Origin: Bactrocera neohumeralis
Taxonomy: Eukaryota > Arthropoda > Insecta > Diptera > Tephritidae
Assembly (NCBI RefSeq): GCF_024586455.1
Contig: NW_026089766.1
Span: 1-64,000, forward strand
Direction of reading: 5' to 3'
DNA: 64,000 nucleotides
Below are positions 32,945-42,583 of the stretch, piece after piece (positions within the stretch are counted from its first letter, which is position 1; every line of letters starts with the position of its first letter). A model generated the notes under the pieces. It made no database searches and was not told the DNA's origin. It saw only the letters and a program-made list of their open reading frames with translations. The position numbers were made by a program, and so were the translations under genes.

Positions 32945-33406
32945 ATGGAAGGTTTTGTTGATGCTGATTGGGGCGGAGATAGTACCGACCGCAAATCTTA
33001 TACCGGCTATGCGTTTGTACTTGCTGGATGCGTTTTTTCTTATGAATCGAAGAAACAATCGACGGTAGCACTCAGCAGCACTGAAGCCGAATACATGGCA
33101 CTTACATCTGCAGTTAAAGAAGCAGTGTATTTACGAAAACTCTTGGGAGAAATGAACATCGAGTGCCCTAAGGCGATAGTAGTAAATGGAGATAACCTCA
33201 GTGCTATGAATCTTGTGAAGAACCCGGTGTATCATACAAGAAGTAAGCACATCGACATCAAATACCACTACATACGGGATATCTATCAAGGAGGCGACAT
33301 TGAGCTCAAATATTGTTGCAGCAGTGACATGGTTGCTGACATCTTGACAAAGAATTTGCCGAAACCTAGCCACGAGAAGTTATCAAAGATGTTAGGTTTA
33401 AATTAA
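32945..33406 (+). pseudogene. copia RNase H
   Basis: In the same frame as RT but after its stop: MEGFVDADWGGDSTDRKSYT, LSSTEAEYMALTSA and HIDIKYHYIRD. The catalytic acids of VDADW, STEAEY and GDNLSAM are present. It ends with KLSKMLGLN, a usual copia C-terminus, 45 bp before the polypurine tract. It is intact as a domain but has no start of its own. Confidence 0.9.
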
Positions 33407-33449
33407 ATAAATGAATGTTTTTTATTTTTAATAAACATGTATATGAACG

Positions 33450-33460
33450 TTGAGGAGGCG
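33450..33460 (+). promoter_or_regulatory. copia polypurine tract
   Basis: TTGAGGAGGCG lies directly before the 3' LTR and resembles the copia polypurine tract that primes plus-strand synthesis. Confidence 0.75.
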
Positions 33461-33676
33461 TGATGAAATGCATTCCTGTGTACAACGTACATATCCATGC
33501 AACCCTATTTCTTGTCTTCATAACTTTGTATGTATACTACTTCTTAATATTGTAACTGTAGCTTCACTTGCTTTTGAACTACCTTTGAATAAACATTTAA
33601 TTTGTAAGCGTTAAGTTGTGTATACTTGATTTTTCACTTGGAAACAAAACGGCAAGTAAAAGCATAATTTACAACA
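33461..33676 (+). repeat. copia 3' LTR
   Basis: 216 bp, TGATGAAATG to TTTACAACA, one substitution from the 5' LTR. The AATGT duplication follows at 33677-33681. Confidence 0.95.
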
Positions 33677-33681
33677 AATGT

Positions 33682-33949
33682 CAAGTCTACCGGTAATTAT
33701 CTCGAAAGCATTGGAAAGAATATCGTTGGAAAACAAACAGATAAGCTGTTGATTAATTATTTTGGCTTCAGGAAATTTCATGTGAAATTGAACAATATAA
33801 TAGCTTAAAACACATTATAACTTATGCTAAGGAAAATAACAAAAACACTTGACAAAGTCTAGCATCTAAGCCTATTACTGAAATTATTGCTGCTATAGTC
33901 TTACTTGCACATTCTGACGTTCTATGTTAAATGCCGTCATGCTGAGTCG
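33682..33949. other. Unannotated stretch right of copia
   Basis: No feature recognised; a decayed 5' continuation of the LINE at 33950 is possible. Confidence 0.35.
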
Positions 33950-34612
33950 GATTTGAGACACGCCTCTGTGCTCTACACTCTTTATACAGCAGACCTTCCA
34001 GTGGTCAACTCTGACTCCTACGCTGATGATACTGTACTGCTAGAATCAAACGGCAACCCTACTACTGATTACAGATGCAATTGAATGCTCTCGAACCGTG
34101 GCTCACCAAATGGAACATTGGCATCAACACCGAAAAGTCCGTGCAAGTAGTATATACCCTGAAGTAGCTTTATATGTTCAGTTGTTACCAACAAACATAT
34201 CAGCAAAATATTTGGGGATTTCAACTGATAAAAGGCGAACTTGGAAAAATCACCCAGAAATAAAAAGGAATCAGCTAAGATTACAGTTGACGAAGCTATA
34301 CTGGCTCCTTAGGCCAAGATCCCGCCTCCTCTAATTTATGAGGTAATACTTAGGCCAATCTGGACGTATGGCATTGGTATATTTAAAAATAATTCTAACT
34401 TTTCAAAATAAAGTCCTGTGCACCATAGCGGGGTCTTCTTTCTATGTGAGAAACGTTGGCATCCACCGGGATCTAAAGTTGTCCACTACGAGTATAAAAG
34501 AAACATCCGAAGAGTTTGGCAGATGTTACCTCTCCCTTTTGTTGAATAATGAAAATCTGGAGAATAGTTTACAACATAGGAGATTGAAAAGATATCACTC
34601 CCTGGTATTTAT
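33950..34612 (+). pseudogene. Jockey-like LINE: RT motif C to C-terminus
   Basis: In shifting frames it gives SVLYTLYTADLPV, then SYADDTVLLESN (motif C), LEPWLTKWNIGIN, AKYLGISTDKRRTWKNHPEI and LRPIWTYGIGIF. LCTIAGSSFYVRNVGIHRDL ends it. These are the RT palm end and thumb of a Jockey or F/Doc-like LINE, a different lineage from the 38304 and 27507 copies. Stops near 34335 and 34645 and several indels break it. Confidence 0.75.
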
Positions 34613-34646
34613 TTTCTTTTCTTTTTCATTTGATTTATTTTAATTT

Positions 34647-35716
34647 TTATACTTTCGCAACAAAGTTGCTATAGAGAGTATTATAGTTTTGTTCACATAA
34701 AAGTTGTTTGTAAGTCCTAAAACTAAAAGAGTCAGATATAGGGTTATATATACCAAAGTGATCAGGGTGACGAGTAGAGTTGAAATCCGGATGTCTGTCT
34801 GTCCGTCCGTCTGTCCGTCCGTCCGTCCGTGCAAGCTGTAACTTGAGTAAAAATTGAGATATCATGATGAAACTTGGTACACGTATTCCTTGGTTCCATA
34901 AGAAGGTTAAGTTCGAAGATGGGCAAAATCGGCCCACTGCCACGCCCACAAAATGGCGGAAACCGAAAACTTATAAAGTGTCATAACTAAGCCATAAATA
35001 AAGATATTAAAGTGAAATTTGGCAAAAAGGATCGCATTAGGAAGGGGCATATTTAGACGTAATTTTTTTGGAAAAGTGGGAGTGGCCCCGCCCCCTACTA
35101 AGTTTTTTGAACATACCGCGGATACTACTATAGCTATGTCAACCAAACTCTATACAGTCGTTTCCTTTAGGCATTTCCACATACAGTTCAATAATGGAAG
35201 AAATCGGATAATAACCACGCCCACCTCCCATACAAAGGTTATGTTGAAAATCACTAAAAGTGCGTTAACCGACTCATAAAAAACGTCAGAAACACTAAAT
35301 TTTACGGAAGAAATTGCAGAAGGAAGCTGCACCCAGGCTTTTTTTAAAAATTGAAAATGGGCGTGGCCTCGCCCACTTATGGACCAAAAATCATATCTCA
35401 GGAACTACTAGACCGATTTCAATGAAATTCGGTATATAATATTTCCTTAACACCCTGATGACATGTACGAAATATGGGTGAAATCGGTTCACAACCGCGC
35501 CTTCTTCCAATATAACGCTATTTTGAATTCCATCTGATGCCTTCTTTGTATAATATATACATTAGGAACCAATGATGATAGCGGAATAAAACTTTACACA
35601 AATACGGTATTTGAAAAATATGAAAATGACGGATAATGAAATCTCGATTATCACTTTATGATGCGAGAGTATAAAATGTTCGGTGACACCCGAACTTAGC
35701 CCTTCGTTACTTGTTT
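34647..35716 (-). mobile_element. Family A element, complete, reverse
   Basis: It runs from the 3' hairpin (ATACTTTCGCAACAAAGTTG, 34650) through a GTCY tract at 34795-34830 to the 5' end ATTAGCCCTTCGTTACTTG-like sequence at 35716. It serves as the uninterrupted reference for the MITE site in the copy at 21503-22433. Non-coding. Confidence 0.8.
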
Positions 35717-36048
35717 ATTATTTATTTAATGCCATACTAAAATAATTCATCCTCTTTGTTTTTTCATGAAATTCAATTTTAGTTTTTTTATATTTAAACA
35801 GAATCTAAAGGCATTGAAATTTACAAAAAAAAATGTGTCGCTCCACAAATTCGACTGTCATACGGACGTTGTTTGATATTGCTACTATATAAACATTTAG
35901 TGAAAAGATAATTACGAAGTCTAGAATAACAGGCGGAATTGAGTCACACAGATTGAGAGAATTATGTGGGGGGCGTTTTACTGTAGGTAATAATGTAGTA
36001 GTCTTAAATTGTACATAGAAAAATTTCCGTTATATGTCGATTTTTATA
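35717..36048. other. Unannotated AT-rich stretch
   Basis: Short spacer between two family A type elements; nothing recognised. Confidence 0.4.
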
Positions 36049-36740
36049 CTCTTGCAAGCAGTTGCTACAGAGGATTACAGTTTTGTTCACCTAATGGTTG
36101 TACATATCACCTAAAACTAAGCGAGATAGATATAGGGTTATATACTTGTATATCTATAAATGATCAGGATGAGGACGGAAGTTGAAACTCGAGCGACTGT
36201 CTGTCTGTCAGTCCGTCTTTGCAAGCTGTAGCTTGAGTAAAAATTTAAAGGTCTTTATGAAAAAATTTTGAAAAATTGGGCCTCGCTCCCTAATAAGTTT
36301 AATGTATATATCTCCTAAACTACTTAAACTACAACAACTAGATTTGCTAAATACAAATCTTGAAAGAACTTCTACTGACAGTGTGTAAATGGATGAAATC
36401 GAAAGATAAAGTCAACCCCCTCCCTCCACATATAACAGTACTGTTAAAGACTAATAAAACCTCGCAACCCGACCAATCGATTTCGACAATGTTTAGTACT
36501 TGGCATTTTCCTTTCATTCCAATTAAAACTGTTTAAGTCCCTAGGTACCGAATATGAGACCCCAGTACCGGTAGTTGACTTTGATTGAAAATGTCGGTCA
36601 ATGTGTGATATATTGAAACGGACCTATACGTCCCTTAGCTCCCATATACTTAATATAAAGATTTTCGAACTTCCAGGTGACTTAGTTCCGCATATATTGT
36701 CCAATATCCCAATGAAAATAAGAGAGCGTGCGTTGTTCAA
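36049..36740 (-). mobile_element. Diverged family A relative
   Basis: The left part (36049-36250) repeats the family A 3' end: TACTCTTGCAAGCAGTTGCT, TATAGGGTTATATAC, a CTGTCTGTCTGTCAGTCC tract and GCAAGCTGTAGCTTGAG. The part at 36525-36575 (CTGTTTAAGTCCCTAGGTAC) matches 62690-62720. It is a separate, older subfamily. The right boundary is uncertain. Confidence 0.55.
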
Positions 36741-36849
36741 AACAGTGTATCTTTGTGCCTTAAATAGATAAATTTGAGCGAAAACTTGACCTGACCCCTT
36801 GGTTGTTTCTTTTTTGTAAATGTACAATCCGCCGAATATTGTCTTACAA

Positions 36850-37110
36850 TGTCAATCTAGTCAAGCGCCATTTTGTTGGAACCAAATGCCGTTCACTACT
36901 GCATCCTAAAATTCAGACACGAAAGAGTCATTATTAATGGCGTTCCCCATTATTTGTTATATAATGACCTGTTTAATTTTTTTAAGAAATATGGAACAAT
37001 CTCAACAATGTCTGGTGGCGGATGGACTCATTGGGGTCTTTTTCAATATTTTGATCCAGAGCAGGAAAAGCGTTTTTGGTGCACACTGTATAGCGTCGCT
37101 GAGGTTGCAC
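36850..37110 (-). pseudogene. mariner transposase fragment
   Basis: The minus strand gives VHQKRF, then VPYFLKK, INNDSFVSEF and VNGIWFQQNGA. These match the usual order VHPKRVTVW, GPYFFxN, AMINxFxVPEF and IWFQQDGAT; the catalytic Asp is Asn here. Stops and small gaps separate the blocks. The plus-strand open frame over the same bases is antisense. Confidence 0.55.
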
Positions 37111-37889
37111 TACACTTTACGTGATGTGTGACGAGTCGTGCGAACCGCACCATTGTTTTGGTACTAAATTTTAATCAGTCTATGAAATGGCAAACTGAAC
37201 TGAGTATAAAGAAGTAGCAGCTGTCAAAAACCAACTTCAAAACGTATTGTGTCACTGAACATCACACGTCTACAAAAAATTCCTATAGAAAAATAAGCTT
37301 ACCTTAAAAGTAATGTTCCATTTCCAATTATTTATTCATTAATAAATTTCAGACATTATGAAATAGTAAAAGTATAAACAAAAAAACAAATTAAATTAAC
37401 TTTGGGTGATACTTAAAGTTTCATAGAAAGCAACTGAAGAGAGAATAAAGAAAGTAAAAAAACTTGGATTTTTATACACCTAAAATTCGTACAAGAATAG
37501 AGTTAATTCAGTGCCGGCAGGAGGAGCTGGTAATAAAATTGCAAATAAAAACGAATTTTAATATATTCGTGTTTGTAAAAGTAATGTGTGGAACATGGAA
37601 GTCACGTAGATTAGTGGCAAAATTTAAATATCCCAAAAAATTGCTCATTATTCACAAATTTTTCGTACAATTACAGATGTAGACATATATGCATATTTTA
37701 CAAAGGTAGAAAAAACGTGTCAGCTTGCTTGGAAGGAAGGGCGTTGAGCATCATAAATGGTCACGAGCATGGCGTTATTAGCTGAAGTAAGTGGGTGTGA
37801 ATGCAGTTGTTCGCTATTCTCTTCATTATGCCACGGCGTATTCGCAACAATGTCGAAGTGCCTTTTCAAATTTTCTTTCAACTTTTTAA
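37111..37889. other. Unannotated stretch
   Basis: Several 60-80 codon frames exist on both strands without recognisable motifs. The minus-strand frame ending at 37720 overlaps the inverted repeat that follows. Confidence 0.4.
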
Positions 37890-38007
37890 CATATGGGCCA
37901 ATTGGCGACATGGTTTTGTACACGTGGTTCTCAGATTTTAAAGAAACTTTAGAATATCATAATATAGACCAAAATAAGAATATCTGTAAACTTTTTAGTG
38001 GTCAAAG
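37890..38007 (+). repeat. Inverted-repeat element, left arm
   Basis: The inner 52 bp (37956-38007) are repeated in reverse at 38252-38303 with two mismatches. The outer part (37890-37955, ATGGGCCAATTGGCGACATG and following) is repeated in reverse at 42384-42474. The two right-hand pieces are adjacent if the Jockey insert 38304-42383 is removed. The arms enclose a 244-bp AT-rich loop. The outermost boundary and target duplication are not clear. Confidence 0.7.
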
Positions 38008-38251
38008 TTGCTCCATTGTTTTTCGGCGCGCAATTCAAATTGAGATCAAAGAAAAAAATTACTATTTCTTTTATTTTTTAACGACGTCAAAATTGAGTGA
38101 AAAAACTTTTGAAGTTATCCTATTTTATGTAAAATAATCTCAGCTTTCTGATAAAAATATTTTCAAAATCCAAAAAAAATTTTCAAAATCCAAAAAAAAA
38201 ACATTTTTTTTTCCAAAAATCCCGTTTTTTGTGCTTTTCCCCCAATTTTTA

Positions 38252-38303
38252 CTTTGACCACTAAAAAGTTTACAGGTATTCTTATTTTGGTCCATATTAT
38301 GAT
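38252..38303 (-). repeat. Inverted-repeat element, right arm, inner part
   Basis: CTTTGACCACTAAAAAGTTT through CCATATTATGAT, the reverse complement of 37956-38007 with two differences. It ends at the Jockey 5' junction, where ATATTATGAT is the target-site copy. Confidence 0.8.
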
Positions 38304-38491
38304 TGAAATTAAACTCGAGCTTTCAATCTAAACGGACGTGTATTGATGCGCTCCGTAGAAAGTTTCTTTAAAAAAACAAAAATAAAAATAAACAAATACC
38401 AAAAAAGTGCATTAAGTGCAAGCGTTAGGCAATAACGCCGTAAGTGTTAATAAAAACATAAAAAAAAAATGAGACCCATCCAATATATAAT

Positions 38492-39070
38492 TTGAAATAT
38501 TTGCTGCATCGTAGAGTAACTGTGGAAGAACCACATAAAAGAAACGGTCCGGTGCAATGTACTAACTGCCAAGAATATGGGCATACTAAATCATACTGCA
38601 CTCTACGCAGTGTTTGTATGGTATGTGGTGATTTACATCCCACTTCCAAATGCACCCTTAAGAAAGAAGAATTAAATAAAAAATGCAGCAATTGCGGAGG
38701 AAATCACACTGCTAACTACAGAGGTTGCCCTGTATATAAAGATTTGAAATCGAAGTTGTCACAGGGCATTCAAGCACGTCGTAACCAAATGTTACAAACA
38801 CCCCGTAATGAAATTATAGCAACCTCAGAAAAAAGTTCAAATCCTATTACTTCTAACAATAATAATATGCAAGGAAGCTATGCAAATGTGGTGAAAGGCA
38901 ACACTGTGCAAATGCAACTGCCGCAAAATCCTCCAAATGGAGGTATTGAAACTATGATTATAAATCTTACACAGTGTATGACACAATTTATGTCTATTAT
39001 GCAAAACATGATCCAAGATTTAATAAAATCACAAAATCAAATGCTGCAAAATTTATTAAGTAAAAAATGA
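38492..39070 (+). pseudogene. Jockey ORF1, C-terminal half with three zinc knuckles
   Basis: The frame enters at LKYLLHRRVTVEEP (first codon TTG, no real start). It contains CTNCQEYGHTKSYC, CMVCGDLHPTSKC and CSNCGGNHTANYRGC, the three knuckles of Jockey Gag. A Gln/Asn-rich tail follows. The upstream ATG at 38469 (MRPIQYII, then stop) is in another phase, so sequence between the ORF1 start and residue 1 here was deleted. Its stop overlaps the ORF2 start as ATGA at 39067-39070, suggesting termination-reinitiation. Confidence 0.85.
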
Positions 39071-39675
39071 GCTTACTAAATATCTGTATATGGAATGCTA
39101 ACGGTGTTAACCAACATAAATTAGAGATCATCAGATTTCTGTCTGAAAAGAATATAGATGTAATGCTTATTTCAGAAACTCATCTAACAAATAAAAATAA
39201 TTTCAATATACCGGGATTTAGACTATATATTACAAATCATCCGGATGTAAAAGCGCATGGTGGTACGGCAGTGTTGATTAGAAATCGTTTAAACCACTAT
39301 GCTCTAGAATCTCATGCTACACCACAGTTACAAGCTACAACAATATCACTAAAAAATCGGGGTTGTGACCTAAACCTTACGGCTATATACTGTCCACCTC
39401 GTTTTAAAATTACAGAAATCGAATTTAAAGACTTTTTTGGAACACTAGGTCAAAGATTTCTAGCAGGTGGAGATTACAACGCAAAACACATGTACTGGGG
39501 CTCACGTCTTATTAATCCGAAAGGACGACAGCTGTATCAAACTGTTTTAAATAGGCACAATAACCTTGAAATAATATCTCCTGGTAAGCCGACATATTGG
39601 CCTAGTGATCGTAAGAAAATACCAGATTTAATTGATTTTGCTGTAATCAAAAATATACATAAATCGCACAGCTGA
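39067..39675 (+). pseudogene. Jockey ORF2, endonuclease
   Basis: It starts with MSLLNICIWNANGVNQHKLE and contains IDVMLISETHLTNKNNF (catalytic Glu), LNLTAIYCPPRFK and RFLAGGDYNAKHMYWGSR. The GDYNAK block is usually GDFNAK. PDLIDFAVIKNI follows. A frameshift at about 39660 moves the SDHSPVRIKL block to another frame. The open part has 202 codons and all N-terminal catalytic blocks. Confidence 0.88.
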
Positions 39676-39798
39676 TACATGTACTGATCTATCTTCTGAT
39701 CATTCTCCTGTGCGAATAAAGTTGTGCGAACAACCCATATTCGTTAATCCAAAAGTGGGTTTAACTTTTTATAAAACGAATTGGCTAAAATATAAAAA

Positions 39799-40503
39799 TT
39801 TTTTAAGAGCTTGATAATTTTTTTAGAAAAAAATACATAAATATATTGACAAAATCTCATCGTTCTTTTTTGAGCGCTCATTATATTGGTTCATGACATT
39901 TACTTTTTGAAATAATCAAAAACTATTGTGCATCGTGTTATTGTTTATCATTCAAACATATTAGTTCTATATTTCGTTTCTCGAATAGCCTCGAAAAAAA
40001 AAAATGGTCGGTCCAAATTCATAATTGAACTTCTTCATTCTGCCCCACAAAATAATGAATAAAGGCGTTAAATTATGTATTTCTCATTTTTACCAATTCC
40101 CTTTCAGACCCGAATATTGAGAATATGTTATATATTAATCTTTTGATTTTTCCAATTATTATTTTTGGCCTATTATGTTAGCATTTCTCATTTTTACCAG
40201 TCTCTTGCGTCCAGACTCGAATATTGAGAATATCAATATTTTACCAGCGTTTCTTGAACGGCTTCTTTTTTCCAATATTATAATTTTTCTTATTTAATTC
40301 AACCATCATTCGCCTTTAGTCTCAAAATAAATCGGAGTAAAGCGATTTTCGAACCGAACACTGATTTTGGTAATAAAATTGAATTTGCAGTGATGCCATT
40401 ATAGTAAATTCATGAAAATCAAAGCATACTGAGCATTTTATTCTTTTTATGTCAAAAAAACATAAATACTAATGCGCAAAATTCAACCTCAAAAAAACAC
40501 CCG
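39799..40503. other. Foreign AT-rich insert in Jockey ORF2, about 705 bp
   Basis: LKYKN at 39780-39800 should continue directly into KYVSSHINIE at 40511. The intervening DNA is flanked by ATATAAAAA at 39790-39798 and 40504-40512, a good target duplication. The insert contains two direct repeats of about 46 bp, 103 bp apart, at 40080-40126 and 40183-40229 (TTCTCATTTTTACCA...GAATATTGAGAATAT). It begins with a T run, so it may be a retroposed sequence in reverse orientation. No coding frame or known termini were recognised. Confidence 0.75.
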
Positions 40504-40510
40504 ATATAAA

Positions 40511-41056
40511 AAATACGTCAGTAGCCACATTAATATTGAGTACAAAATAAATACAGGAAGTGATATTGACGAATGTATAAGAGAAGTTAATGATATAATA
40601 ACCAGCGCAGCTGTCTTAGCAACACCAAACAAAAGATATAATCCACTTGGCTTCAGAAAAATATCTAATATAGAAATAGAAACGCTTGTAAATGAAAAAA
40701 GGCGTGCAAGACGTGAATGGCAGATAAATCGCTCCCCCTCCACTCAGCTTCAATTGAAAGCTGCGGTACGTAAATTAAAAAAAGCGCTCAAACTTGAAGA
40801 AGAATTGAACACCGAAATGTATATAAAGAAGCTGTGTCCAAATTCAAACAAGCAAAATTTCCTTTGGAAAGCCCAAAAGTCCATGAAGCCACCAACTGAC
40901 TCCAACATGCCAATACGAGACTTGGGTGGAAATTGGGCTCGAAGTGACGAGGAAAAAGCTAATTGTTTTGCAAATCACCTAGAAAAGGTATTTCAACCCA
41001 ATTTGCCAAAGAATAACTTTAAGCTGTCAATCTTACCCATCACAGCTAAAGAGTAG
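40511..41056 (+). pseudogene. Jockey ORF2, endonuclease-RT linker
   Basis: After the insert the frame gives SSHINIEYKINTGSDIDECI, then NKRYNPLGFRKISNIEIETL, a basic segment NEKRRARREWQINRSPS and FLWKAQKSMKPPTDSNMPIR. It ends at an in-frame TAG (41054-41056) inside ITAKE*LECLKTSPSE. The next frame (41120) is in the same phase, so this is a single nonsense change. An earlier start at 40472 lies inside the foreign insert and is not real. Confidence 0.85.
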
Positions 41057-41119
41057 CTCGAGTGTCTTAAGACCTCACCTTCTGAAATTATTGGTATCAT
41101 CAAAGAAATTAATCCAAAA

Positions 41120-42244
41120 ATGGCGCCGGGATATGATAATATTTCCCCAAAAATGCTAATTGAGTTACCAATTATTGCTGTAGAGGTGCTCTCTTTGCTC
41201 TTCAATGCAATTCTTAGTTTCGAATACTATCCAATTTCATGGAAAAAGTCGCAGATTATCTTGATAGATAAACCTGGGAAAGACTTAATACAGCCGTCTT
41301 CATACAGACCAATCAGTTTTCTCCCCTGTCTTTCAAAAGTAGTTGAAAAAGTATTACTATCAAAGATGACAACTTTTCTCCATGAAAATAATACAATACC
41401 AATGCATCAATTCGGTTTTCGTGCGAAACATGGCACAATAGAGCAAGTAAATAGAATTACTAACGAGATAAGGAAAGCATTTGAGCACAGGGAGTACTGT
41501 GTGTTAGGCCCAACACTATACATCATATATACAGCAGATCTTCCAAAAGCTAATAATGTATTAACTTCAACTTTTGCGGATGACACAGCTATAGTGAGCC
41601 GTAACAAATGCCATATTTTAGCATCACGAATATTAGCGAAGCATTTAAGTTCTGTCGAAGAGTGGCTAGCGAACTGGCGTATAAACGTGAATGAACAGAA
41701 GTGTAGGCATATTACATTTTCGCTAAGACCAAAGATGTTCCCGGCAGTAAAAATAAACAATATATTAGTACCCCAAGCGAACGAAGTAACATATCTTGGT
41801 ATTCACCTAGATAGAAGGCTCACGTGGAGAAAACACATCTCTAGTAAAATAACATGTATGAAGATTAGAGCTGCAAATTTAAATTGGCTTTTGAATAAAA
41901 ACTCAAAACTTAGCCTAGACAACAAAGTGCTTTTGTATAATGCGGTCATAAAGCCGATTTGGATGTATGGCATTCAACTGTGGGGTACGACCTGTGCAAC
42001 CAATATTGATATATTACAAAGGTTTCAATCAAAAATGCTTAGAACAATCACATGTTCACCATGGTACATGCGTAACGAAAATATCCATAAAGACCTTGGT
42101 ATCCCTATGGTAAAGAAAGAAGTAGAAGATAGCAGAATTAAATATATATCTAAACTCCGAGATCACCCAAACCCTCTGGCTAATGCTTTGGTACATTCCT
42201 GCCATCAAACACGACTTAAAAGAAGAGATATGCCTGCGTACTAA
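41120..42244 (+). pseudogene. Jockey ORF2, reverse transcriptase lacking motifs A and B
   Basis: The 374-codon frame reads MAPGYDNISPKMLIELP, YRPISFLPCLSKVVEKVLL and MHQFGFRAKHGTIEQVNRIT. Then EHREYC joins straight to VLGPTLYIIYTADLP. In the sister copy 66 residues lie between these, including FLDVAQAFDKVW (catalytic Asp) and VPQGS. The deletion is in frame, so the frame stays open through TFADDTAIVSRN (motif C), YLGIHLDRRLTWRKHIS and the C-terminus. An RT without motif A cannot polymerise. Confidence 0.9.
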
Positions 42245-42383
42245 GGAGCAAAGTATCACCAAAACAGCTCAATCACTTGCTTGAGCCTGTCTAGTTTTTA
42301 ATTAGATTTAAGATTTTATAACTTATTGTTAGGCTTTAAGAAAAAGCAGATTCAATAAATAAAATAATTAAAAAAAAAAAAAA

Positions 42384-42474
42384 ATATTATGATGTTCTAA
42401 AGTTTTGTCAAAATCGGAGAACCACGGGTACAAAACCATGTCGCCAATTGATGGAATGGCCCATATGTAGTTGA
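42384..42474 (-). repeat. Inverted-repeat element, right arm, outer part
   Basis: GTTCTAAAG, GGAGAACCACGGGTACAAAA and CCATGTCGCCAATTGATGGA form the reverse complement of 37890-37955, with scattered differences and a small insertion. It directly follows the poly(A) and target duplication of the Jockey copy. Confidence 0.7.
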
Positions 42475-42583
42475 AAGGTGTTTCGTTGGACCGTATAGCC
42501 TATTGGTTAAACTCAGACAAAAACGAATCATCGCCGAATGTTCGACACTAATCAGTTAGTATATTTAATATATGCATGCACAT

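Larger units (their letters stand above)
29134..33676 (+). mobile_element. Full-length copia-type LTR retrotransposon, coding region broken
   Basis: The 4543-bp element is flanked by AATGT at 29129-29133 and 33677-33681. It has two 216-bp LTRs, a primer-binding site, gag, protease, integrase, RT and RNase H in Ty1/copia order, and a polypurine tract. The LTRs differ at one position, so insertion was recent. Yet the coding region has a 152-bp duplication, a gap with frameshift between integrase and RT, and two in-frame nonsense codons. It was probably copied by proteins of another element. Confidence 0.95.
38304..42383 (+). mobile_element. Jockey LINE inserted in an inverted-repeat element
   Basis: The target duplication is TATTATGAT (possibly ATATTATGAT): it ends at 38303 on the left and follows the poly(A) run near 42375-42383 on the right. 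The 5' UTR is present (38304-38468) but most of ORF1 is deleted. ORF2 has one frameshift near 39660, a foreign insert of about 705 bp at 39799-40503, an in-frame TAG at 41054-41056 and an in-frame deletion in the RT. It is therefore inactive. It is a close relative of 27507-28787. Confidence 0.88.

Noticed and set aside
36873..37124. Open frame with an RNA-binding-domain look (RVIINGVPHYLL)
   Set aside because: The minus strand over the same bases matches mariner transposase blocks in correct order, so the plus-strand frame is an antisense shadow.
38359..38372. AAAGTTTCTTTAAA as an extension of the inverted repeat at 37937-37950
   Set aside because: It lies inside the Jockey 5' UTR, beyond the target duplication at 38303; the true continuation of the arm is at 42384.
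42577..42582. 6-bp target duplication TGCACA for the 42584 element
   Set aside because: Shifting the terminus by one base gives a longer exact duplication, ATGCACAT, and a TAGGG end, which is the better reading.
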